A stretch of DNA of 64,000 bases from Cyrtodaria siliqua (Eukaryota > Mollusca > Bivalvia > Adapedonta > Hiatellidae), in NCBI GenBank assembly GCA_037043455.1, contig JAWPHD010004482.1:122985-186984 (forward strand), given 5' to 3'. The notes beneath the pieces were generated by a model. That model was not told the DNA's origin and ran no database searches. It saw only the letters and a program-made list of their open reading frames with translations. Shown in pieces: positions 9,054 to 21,000 of the stretch. The first letter of the stretch is position 1, and every line of letters begins with the position of its first letter. A program made the position numbers and the translations under genes.

Positions 9054-12000
9054 GTATTGTGAACATTTTGTAATAAATATTCTGTAGTCATAGACTATTC
9101 CATTTTATTTCTAAACACGATAGTTCCTCTAAAAAAATACACATAAATCAATCTCAGTGGTAACAGCATAACTGTGTCTTATTGAACAAGAAAACCTGAC
9201 CATAAACTGAGGAATCGCTCTCCACTTCCAAGGTTTTAGGCAGCATCGCCATCCCTGTGCTTGACATCAGACACCTAATTTTGAGACTAGACATAATTTA
9301 CAAATTATAAATACATTTCAGATATCAAGGGTGCTGAGTAAATTCCTCAGATGTAAGAGAGAAATGGTTGGGATGTGTATCAGGATGGATCAGAGCATGC
9401 CAGCTGTCTTACTGAGGTGAGTATTTCTACCATCATATTAACAAATGCATAAAACTACCATATAGAGATGTTCAATTGTTTGTGGCATACAAAACTTAAA
9501 GATAAAACAAATGACAAATATGTATACAAATGGTATTATCTTATTAATAAACAAGATCAAATTTTAGAATTGTTGTTTTGGTTAGATAGACTGACAGTTG
9601 TTGTTTGATCATCAGAATTTCCTAAAGGTTTGTGATTTTTCAGTCTTGAATCTGCACATTTCTTTGAGATTATTGATTTACCTAGTTTATATTGTGTATA
9701 ATTGTATGGGGTTTAATATCACTCAGTCATATCACAACAGTGTCTGCTTTATCAGTGAGCGCAATGCTCTACTTTATAGTGCTGCTGCACTGGAAACCCA
9801 TGCCATAGACACATGGCATGATATCCCAGGCAGTCACATTATACCGACAACTGGTCGACCTGTCCTAGCACTAACCTTTATATGTGGAATGTCAAGTAAG
9901 GGAGCTACTAGTGCCAATTTTATGAAGCCCTAGGTGTGACTATGTCAGGGATCGAATATCTTGCATTGACCATCTAGCAGACAGGGCATAAGACAAAATT
10001 CAGTTTTGAAGGTTCAACACAACACTGTTTTAACTACATATAAATACAGAAGAAGATACAGCGGTGTTGCATTGAACCCTCGATTCAGTCAATACGTTCA
10101 CTGCCTCTTGAATTACGTTAAAATTTACTGTTTTGAGTTCAGAAACACATACAGTTTATAATGCAGTAACACAGAGTTGTTTTGTTGAGAAGCGTACAGT
10201 TTATAATGCAGTAACACAGAGTTGTTTTGTTGAGAAGCGTACAGTTTATAATGCAGTAACACAGAGTTGTTTTGTTGAGAAGCGTACAGTTTATAATGCA
10301 ATAACACAGAGTTGTTTTGTTGAGAAGCGTACAGTTTATAAAGCAGTAACACAGAGTAGCCTCGGTCAACCGGCCCGCTTCTGATTTTTTCTTTACGCTA
10401 TGCTGCATGGATCCAGAACCAGGGCCTGGGGAAACTACGACGTTTAAAATCGCCCTCTCGTTTTGGGCGATTTTGGTGAGATTTTGAGAGATACAACGAG
10501 ACTTTCAAAAACACTTATTTCTAAATTAATTTCATAATAATTTCTTACTTTTAACTTTTGAGAAGCAGCATATGACGTCAAAAATGGTAAGAGGTGCATC
10601 AACAATTGACGTTGTACGTTGATTTACAACATGACGTCATGCAAACGTCAATTTATGCGCGTGAAATAAATTGTGCTAATCGCTAGTGGGCGCTTTAATT
10701 GGCCTAATCTGCCCAGACCGATATCTGCAAGTAAGACATATGCATGATACGGTCTAGCTGGCCGAGACTATAACACAGAGTTGTTTTGTTGAGAAGCGTA
10801 CAGTTTATAATGCAGTAACACAGAGTTGTTTTGTTGAGAAGCGTACAGTTTATAATGCAGTAACACAGAATTGTTTTGTTGAGAAGCGTACAGTTTATAA
10901 TGCAGTAACACAGAGTTGTTTTGTTGAGAAGCGTACAGTTTATAATGCAGTAACACAGAGTTGTTTTGTTGAGAAGCGTACAGTTTATAATGCAGTAACA
11001 CAGAGTTGTTTTGTTGAGAAGCGTACAGTTTATAATGCAGTAACACAGAGTAGCCTCGGTCACCCGGCCCGCTTCTGATTTTTTTTTCGTTACGCTATGC
11101 TACACAGATCCAGAACCAGGGCCTGGGGAAACTACGACGTTTAAAATCGCCCTCTCGTTTTGGGCGAATTTGGTGAGATTTTGAGAGATTCAACGAGACT
11201 TTCAAAAACACTTATTTCTAAATTAATTTCATAATAATGTCTTACTTTCAACTTTTGAGAAGCAGCATATGACGTCAAAAATGGTAACAGGTGCATCAAC
11301 AATTGACGTTGTACATTGATTTACAACATGACGTCATGCAAACGTCAATTTATGCGCGTGAAAAAAACACGCAAATAAATTGTGCTAATCGCTAGTGGTC
11401 GCTTTAATTGGCCTAATCTGCCCAGACCGATATCTGTTCGGACTGTGTTAAGTTTATAATTCATGGAGATGTTTTCTTTTATCTACAGTGTAGTGATGTC
11501 TGATGTGACATTTAACAACTTCAATTCGGACTGTGTAAAGTTTGTAATTCATGGAGATGTTTTCTTTAATCTACAGTGTAGTGATGTCTGATGCGGCATT
11601 TTACAACTTTGATGCAGACTCTGTGGAGTTTACCTGTCAAGTACTTCAAGAAATGAACATCAGAATTATTATTGTTACTAAGGAATATGTTCAGGTAAAT
11701 GTTATATACTCAGCAAAAAAAAAAGTATCCACTTTGTTTTCCTGCAAAATCTGAGACTGTAAGAAAGAACTAACAATTGTAGCATGATTTTCTTTTAATA
11801 ACATCTTTTTTTGATGTTTACACAAAATTTCATCGAAATATACCGAATGTTTAAAAAATAAATCACAGTTCAAAAACATAGGTGTGAAAACGAAATTAAC
11901 AAAACTTAACAAATGTAAAGATTAGAGACAATAGCATAGATTTAGCAGTCTAAGCTCATTCAGATTCGCAGAAATTTTTTCAAAACCTCGCTAATATCTC

Positions 12001-15000
12001 CTGTGTCCACCGTTACACCGAATACACGCAAAAATACGACGTCGCATGCTTCTAACGTAAAGGTACTTTTTAATTTTGCTGAGTATATATATTTAAAAAC
12101 TGATAAAGTCGCTTCTGTTAAGCTGGGACATCAGACGTTTTTCTAAAACATTCAGGGGTGTAACTTGTTTAAAATTATTTTTTATATAAATGGAACAAGT
12201 TATTTTCAAGAACAAATTTGTTTTCCTTTGACAAAGAGTAAGAGTTCATTTCCCTTACTTTTTGTGAAATAACTTATTTAGGATACTTTCGCGAAAAAAT
12301 GATTTTATCTTAATAAAACTATTTGTTGCGGTAATAAAGCCTAAGCAATAAATCCATTCAACAAAAAAATATACCTTGTCATTAGTTGGTTTAGAAACGG
12401 TGTACATATGTTATTAAATATTACTGTTGATAGCTACTTTAAAGGTCAATTGTAATTTTTGTTTTCTTATATAAACTGTATCTTTATGCAAGCCAGTTGT
12501 TACTTAGGACAGGGGCAATGAGAGGACATTTGATAGGAGCATGAGATTATAGAGGATCTAGATCCTCTCCGCATTAAGGAGGCAGTAAATTTACTGCTTG
12601 TCCTGGCACTTTCTGTTAAACTTAATGAAAATATGATAAAAACAACAACATTTGTTTTAAGATTTTATTAAATTTATATTTTCTTCTATTTAAACTTAAT
12701 ATACTCAGCAAAAATAAAAAGTATCCACTTTGTTTTCCTGCAATATCTGAGAATGTAAGAAAGAACTAACAACTGTAGCATGATTTTCTTTTAATAACAT
12801 CTTTATTTGATGTTCTCACAAAATTTCATCGAAATACACCAAATAATAAAAAATAAATCACATTTTAAAAACATAGGTGTAAAAACGAAGTTAACACAAA
12901 ACTTAACAAATGTAAAGGTTAAAGACAATAGCATAGATTTAGGAAGTTCATTCAAATACACAGAAAATATTCAAAATCTAGTTAATATCTCGTGTTTCCA
13001 CTTTACAATTCGGTGTAAAGTGGACACATGAGATATTATTACGTGCGATATTAGCGAGTTTGTGAGTATTTTCTGTGTATTTGAGTGCTCTTTCTAAATC
13101 TGAGCTACCGTATTGTTGTTAACCTTTACATTTGTTAAGTTTTGTTAATTTCGTTTTCAGACCTATGTTTTTTAACTTTGATTTATTTTTTTATTATTCA
13201 GTATATTTCGATGAAATTTTGTGTGAACATCAAATAAAGATGTTATTGAAAGAAAACTATGCTACAAGTGTTAGTTTTTTCTTACAGTCTCCGATTTTGC
13301 AGGAAAACAAAGTGGATAGTTTTTATTTTTGCTGAGTATGCGTTGTTCAAAAAGATAATTGTTGTCTTGTAATTTACTGAACAGCTCTTGTAAATGTTCA
13401 CTTCCCATTGTAATATTTTATTTGATGATATGTATCAACATGTCTTACGTTTAATTTCAGAATATTAATATTTGAATTTCTTTTTCCGCAGAGACACAAT
13501 GAACTCATACAGAAATTAGGAGGCCAGGTAACAAGCTTTGCATTGCCATGCCTACAGCAGTATGTACTGGTTGACCTGACAGGTATCAGAAGCAGACGTC
13601 ACCATGACAACCTGGCTTATTGTATCACCACCTCAGGGACGACTGGTTCCCCTAAAGTGGTACAGGTTCTGTATGACTGTATCCAGCCAAATATATGTCA
13701 CTTAAGGTATTTCCATCTTGATTGTAATTTTCTGCAATAAAGTATCAAGCTTTTCTATTAAAGGAATCGCATTGTTAATAGTTGTCGATTTTCTGAAAAA
13801 GTTTCTAGTGACATTGATTATAGTTTTTACTAGTACTACATTCTTGTGTTTCAGATATAGATGCTTTAAATTGTTTGTATGCCATGGTATATTTTAATGG
13901 GTTATATTTATTTTGATAGAGCAAAAGTGTAACAAGTATTGTGTGACTGAATTGTTTCATCATAGAAGAATGAAAACAGTTTTTAGCTCTACTGGCCAAG
14001 GGCCAGCAGAGCTTATGGGATGGGGAGTTGTGCGTCGTCCGTCCGTCGTCCGTCGTTAACTTTTGTCTTGTGAACACTCTAGGGCCTTCATTTTTCATCC
14101 GATCTTTACCAAACTTTAGCAGGTTGTTAATATAAATGAAAGCTCGGACAAGTTCAAAAACCAGCCAGATCGGAATAATTTCACCGGAGTTATGGCCCTT
14201 GTTTTGCTGAAAAATGCCATATTAAGCCTTGTGAACACTCTAGCACCTTCATTTATTATTTCATCTTTACCAAACTTGCACAGATTGTTAATATCAATGA
14301 AAGCTCGAACAAGTTCGAAAACCAGCCAAATCGGATCAGTAACACCCGAGTTATGGCCCTTGTTTTTTCTGAAAATTGCTATTTTCTGCCTTGTGAACGC
14401 TCTAGCACCTTCATTTATTATTTGATCGTTACCAAGCTTGCACAGATTGTTAATATGAATTATGGCTTGGACAAGTTCGAAAATCAGCTGAATTGGGTCA
14501 GTAACACCAGAATTATGGCCCTTGTTTTTTCTGAAAAATGCCATTTTCTGCCTTGTGAACACTCTAGCACCTTCATTTATTATTTGATCTTTACCAAACT
14601 TGCACAGACTGTTAATATCAATGAAAGCTTGGACAAGTACGAAAATCAGTTGAATTGGGTCGGTAACACCGGAGTTATGGCCCTTGTTTTTTCTGAAAAA
14701 TGCTATTTTCTGCCTTGTGAACGCTCTAGCACCTTCATTTATTATTTGATCGTTACCAAGCTTGCACAGATTGTTAATATGAATTATGGCTTGGACAAGT
14801 TCGAAAATCAGCTGAATTGGGTCAGTAACACCAGAATTATGGCCCTTGTTTTTTCTGAAAAATGCCTTTTTCTGCCTTGTGAACACTCTAGCACCTTCAT
14901 TTATTATTTGATCTTTACCAAACTTGCACAGATTGTTAATATCAATGAAAGCTTGGACAAGTACGAAAATCAGCTGAATTGGGTCGGTAACACCAGAGTT

Positions 15001-18000
15001 ATGGCCCTTGTTTTTTCTGAAAAATGCTATTTTCTGCCTTGTGAACACTCTAGGGCCTTCAATATTAATCGGATCTTTACTTAACTTTGCCAGTGTCTTT
15101 ATATCAATGAAAGCTCGAACAAGTTTGTAAACCGACAAGATCGAAATAATTTCAACGTAGTTATGGCCCTTGTTTTGCTGAAAAATGCCATATTAAGCCT
15201 TGTGAACATTCTAGCACCTTCATTTATTATTTGGTCTTTACCAGACTTGCACAGATTATTAATATCAATGAAAGCTCGGCTAAGTTCGAAAACCAGCTAG
15301 ATCGGACCATTAACAGCATAGTTATTGCCCTTGATTTAGTTAAAAAATGCTATATTTTGCCTCGTTAAGACGATAGGGGCTTCATTGTTCATCCGATCTT
15401 TACCAAACTTAATCAGATTGTTAATATCAATGAAAGCTCGGACAATCTCGAAAACCATTCATATCGGACCAGTAACAGCGGAGTTATGACCCTTGATTTA
15501 GTTCAGAATGCTATATTTTGCCTCGTTAAGACTTTATTTTTTATCCGATCTTTATCAAACTTTATCAGATTGTTAATGTCAATAAAAGCTCGGTCAAGTT
15601 TGAAAAGATCGGACCATTAACAGCGGAGGTATTGCACTTGATTTAGTTAAAAATGCTATATTTTGCCTCAATAAGACGATAGGGGCTTCATTTTCATCCG
15701 ATCTTTACCAAACTTTATCAGATTGTTAATATCAATGAAAGCTCGGACAGTCTCGAAAACCATTCATATCGGACCAGTAACAGTGGAGTTATGACCCTTG
15801 ATTTAGTTCAGAATGCTATATTTTGCCTCGTTAAGACTTTATTTTTTATCCGATCTTTATCAAACTTTATCAGATTGTTAATGTCAATAAAAGCTCGGTC
15901 AAGTTTGAAAACCAGACAGATCGGACAAGTAACAGCGGAGTTATGGCCCTTGATTTTGTTAAAAATGCTATAATTTGCCTCGAAACCTTTACGGGCCTTT
16001 ATTTTGCATCTGATCTTTGCCAAACTTTACCAGATTTTATGACATTCCTTTTTCTTTTTTTTTAATTTTTTTTTTTCTTTTTTTTTAATTTTTTTTTTTT
16101 TTTTCTTTTTTTTTCTTTTTTTTTTTTAATTGTTTTGAAATTGTTTTTTTTTTTTTTTTTCGCTCTATGTTGGACCAGTCGGACCAGTAACAGAGGATTT
16201 ATGGCTCTTGATTTAGTTAAAAATGCTATATTTTGCCTCGATAATATGGTAGGGCCTTCATTTTTCATCTGATCTTTACCAAACTTTACCAGATTCTTTA
16301 GTTATGGCCCTTGATTTAGTTGATAAGCTGTATTTTGCCCAAAACTTTCAAAAAAACGTAAATGGCAGTCTCTCGCTTCATTGATGTTATAAGAGCCATG
16401 TTAGCCAGTAGAGCGTCCACAGGCCCTCTTGGGCCTCTTGTTTATAACCTCTTTAGTGTTGTTTTTTTGGCTATTTTTATGGACGTTATTGGGACATTAT
16501 CCCAATGCCAAAACATATCTTCTTTCCCAATTTTGAAACAAAAATTCCCATTTGAAAGAATAAAAAATAGAAATAAATCTGCTTAAATTTAGCGAAAATG
16601 TGGCATGTATTGAGTACCAATGCCTCTGTTGACATTGATGTACTATAAACAAAAATTAAAAATTCAATTATGAAATTAATGTTTTGCTGTATTTTTTTTT
16701 AATTTTTATAAAAAATCGCACTAAAATCTCCAATTGTGACAGTATGGGTTATGTTCCCAAAATATAGAAAAAAATCTGCTTTTGTAAATATCCTAAAAAC
16801 AAACTTTTCTCTAATGGCTGTCTTTATCAACAGCAGCAGCTGAAAGTGTATGAGATGTTTAATATGTGATCTGCATTGTTTATATCTCATTTCAGGGACA
16901 TTTACTCATTGACACCAGATGACCTTGTACTTCTGTCTTCACCCTTGACCTTTGACCCTTTTATAGTAGAGATGTTCACAACCTTCAGTGTGGGTGCTTG
17001 TCTACTAATCGTACCTCCAACTGTGAAGATGATGCCCAGTACCCTATTGGATGTCATTTATCTACGAAACAGTGTCACTGTTATGCAGGTATATGGAGAG
17101 TTGTTATATGGTTAAATTCTGAGTAGGCTCTTTGAAATATTTAACCAAGTTTGCTGAGTCTTATAACATAGGTAATACCACCTTGATATCCAATCTGTGG
17201 AACTGAATAATATATCGCAAAACATTAAAAACAGATTCCTTTCACTATTTAGAGGGCTGGCATGGCACGGAGGAATCAGGGGCAACCTTCACGAGAACCT
17301 CTGAGTTACATCTGCGTGTTCTTGATCAAGACACTTCCTTAGCCTCGTTCCTTGGATGGACAGTCCCATGTATCAGTGTTTATCCTCCAAGCATGTTAAC
17401 GCCCCATAGGAATCTGTTTGATAGTAAGGGTACGCCAGGTTCCTGGATTCCTACGTATGTATCCTTCCCCTCTCTCTGGGGTGGCTCTAAATAATATACT
17501 GTGTTGATGAGCTGTTAACAGCATTCAAAAACAAATGCTCATTAATACTTGTGTAGACAAAGGTATAACTACTGTAACTTCATTTTTATAATTCAGATAT
17601 TTGCAACTTATCAGTTTTATATTACAGGCCACACCTACCCTGCTGACAAGATTCAACCCCTCTAGTCTGAAACAGACTCTCCTGGGAGATAACTCTGCTC
17701 TGAGAGTGCTCTCCCTTGGTGGGGAGAAATTTCCGGCTTGTACTTGGCTAGAGAAAGTCCGGTCTTTACAAAACAGGACCCAGTTTTTCAACCTGTATGG
17801 AACAACAGAAGTCTCGTGTTGGGCAACTTGTTACAAAGTGACGGATGAGGATTTACGGTATGTTATTTGTTATGCTGAATACTGTCAAATGCTCTTATAA
17901 ATTTAGAAATTGCATGTTGAGCAAGATGTTACAAAGTGACGGATAAGGATTTAAAGTATTAAATAAAACTCCAGGCAAGAATTTCTGTGGAAATATCTAG

Positions 18001-21000
18001 TAGTATTGAAAAGTCATTGTCTTAAAAAGCATAATTTTACGATTCAAAATATTATATGGTAACATGATTTTTACCACTGTTAGAACAGGTCATTAACCAG
18101 GTTTTGCTGTCTGGATAAATTGTGGTCATCTATTTTGAGGTATCGTATGCAAAAGAGGTCATTTGACGGCTTTATTTTACTGTTGTTCTAAATTTATTAC
18201 ATGTTTTTTAGAGTCGGTTCAAAAGCTTGTCAAGAGCTGTTATATTGTATATAATTATGTCTTGCGACTCAAAATTAAGCTTATCTTATCTTTAATATCT
18301 TGTCACCATGGTTCAGGTCAGGAAATGACATTCCCCTTGGAGAGCCTCTCCAAGATACTGTCATACAAGTCATTGTCTGTCATCACCATGTTTCAGGTCA
18401 GGTAATAACATTCCCCTTGGAGAGCCTCTTCAAGACACTGTCATACAAGTCATTGGTAAATCTGACAAGGAGGTATCAAGTGGCACAGGAGAGCTCTATA
18501 TTGGTAAGTTTAATCAAGTTATGACAGTATAATGTGTATAAAGGAACACACACTGATTTTACAGTATTAATCCAGCATTAAAGTAGATCCTAGAGTTATT
18601 AATCCAGTAAAATTTCAACTTTAAACCTGCTTGCATATATTTAAATAAATGGTAAATGATTGCAGTGTCTCCTCCCTTTAACATTTCTTAAACAACGTAT
18701 AAACTCTTTTGAAAATTACAAAGAAGAAAAATGTCCCAACTTTATATACAGTTCTTTCATTATAATATACATGATATATGCATTCATTTATTTTGAGAGA
18801 AAAAATCTACTCTCTAAAAATACAAAATTGATGCATATTTGCTTTTATATCTGTACGGTTTGTTGAGGGGTGGATGGATCACCATAAATTTGGTGATTAA
18901 AATCTAAAAAAAAAAAAAAACGGTAATAACATTTGGAGTGAACAATTAGTGATATGCAAGAGCTTTGAACAATTAAAATAATTATTAATAATGATTATTT
19001 TCTTTGATCTTTAAGTTAGGCACTTTTTCAGTATAAATATATGAAATGTCCGATAAAAGGTGTAGTTGATATTAAACTAAACAGGGGGCACCATCAGGCA
19101 GTGCATTGTGGGACAGGAAGATGAGACGGGATATGACCCTACATCACTTAAACTACGCTCCACAGGTGACATCGTGAGGAAAGATGAAGACGGAAGAATA
19201 TTTTATCTGGGACGAGAGGATCTGCAGGTGAAGAGGAATGGAAAACGCGTGAATCTGGAGGAAATTAATCTAGTATGTATATCAGTATATGAATGCTGTA
19301 GGTAATTACATATGACATATGCAAATATGAAATGGTGTAAATAAACAGAACACAAGAGCTGTCATTTAATAAATCGATACATAATTCTGCAGTCATTTTG
19401 AAGTTTACGACTGTTTGTTTATTTTTAGCTCTACTGTAGGAAGTAGGGCTTATGCCATGGTCTTTTGTCCGTCCGTCGTCTGTTAACTTTTTGATGTGAA
19501 AACTCTAGCACCTTCATTTTTCATCCGATCTCAACTTTAGCAGATTATTAATATCAATGAAAACTTGGACGAGTTGGAAAACCTGCCAGATCAGACCAGT
19601 AAAACCGGAGTTATTGCCCTTGAATTATTGAAAAATGTGTTAACTTTTTTATGTCAACACTCTAGTGTAAAATAGTCATATCTCAAAGTATATTATAAAC
19701 TATATAATATATGAAATACGCACATGCTGACAGCTTAATAACTTGGTCATGATCAACAGGAAATATTAAGATACGGGTCATGCCGAATCACTTGTAAAAC
19801 TAATAGAGCCATATAATTAACTCCGGCCTCTCATGTTTAACAAGGAACATTTGTGTGTATTGACCAAGTATATAGTAATTAGCGATCGGTTAACTTAGAC
19901 TTGACCATAAAAGACGATAAAAACGACGACGATAAGTTGTCGGTACCAACATTAGTCAAGTCACGAAGAGGGTAGGAATCATACTAATTGGTGTGAATCA
20001 AATACTTATGCCAATTACCATCAATTTAACGTCAGCACGTGAGTCCTAATGGACTCAAACAAAGAACCATTGTTTTATAACATATTGAGATTTTAGTATA
20101 AATAAGCCCGCTCTGAGGTATTATTTCAGACTGGCACAGTTTGTTAACTTAAGCAGTTAGAACGTATATATGTACTAGCAAAAGCTATATGATTTGAAAT
20201 TAAACTACTTAGACAAGAACTGACTTTGTGTTTTATAATAAGAAGGAATTGGACAGGCTATATTACACTAGCACCTTCATTTTTCATCCGATCTTTACCA
20301 ACCTTTACCAGATTATTAATATCAATGAAAGCTCGGACGAGTTAAAACACCAGCCTGATCGGATCAGAAACACAGGAGTTATTGCCCTTGAATTAACAAA
20401 AATTGCTATATTTTGTCTTGTCAACACTTTATTGCCTCCATTTTTCATCTGATCTTTAGCAAACTCTACCGGATTATTAATATCAATGAAAGCTCGGATG
20501 AGTTCAAAAACCAGTAGGATGGGACCAATAACACCGGAGTTATTGCCCTTGAAATACCGAAAATTGCTATATTTTGTCTTGTCGACACTCTAGCACCTCC
20601 ATTTTGCATCCTACCTTTACCAAACTTTGCCAGATTGTTGATATTGATGAAAGCTCGGGCAAGTTCTAAAACCAGCCAGATCGGACCAGTGACGGCCCTT
20701 GATTTATTAAAAAATGTGTTAAATTTATATCAACAGTCTAGCACCTTCATTTTTCATCCGATCTTTACCAGATTGTTATGATAAGGCCTCCAATTTGCTG
20801 TATTTCAGCAAAACTTTGCAGGGATGATCAGTACCAAGCCTAGTTGTGCATATTATCACGTTGTTCCAGTTGAATGAGTTTTGGTGGAGTTATGGCCCTT
20901 TAAAAGTTTTAATACACATAATTTGTATGGACTAGTTCTGCTAAACCCCTGGCTAGATTTCAATGAAACTTGGCAAGGATGACCAGAATCAAGCCAAGTT

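Larger units (their letters stand above)
9417..11576 (+). other. AASDH intron with minisatellites and segmental duplication
   Basis: This intron holds two 45-bp minisatellite arrays, a duplicated ~375-bp segment, and a decayed extra copy of the next exon's acceptor. Between 9450 and 10130 I see only unannotated AT-rich sequence. Confidence 0.7.

Noticed and set aside
13132..13335. 67-codon frame similar to one at 11691-11912
   Set aside because: Both lie in arms of the same MITE; similarity reflects the element, and the arms are palindromic DNA with no protein motif.
14116..15138. 340-codon minus-strand open frame
   Set aside because: It lies wholly within a 162-bp tandem repeat that is also open on the plus strand; there is no known domain, and the family occurs elsewhere in broken form.
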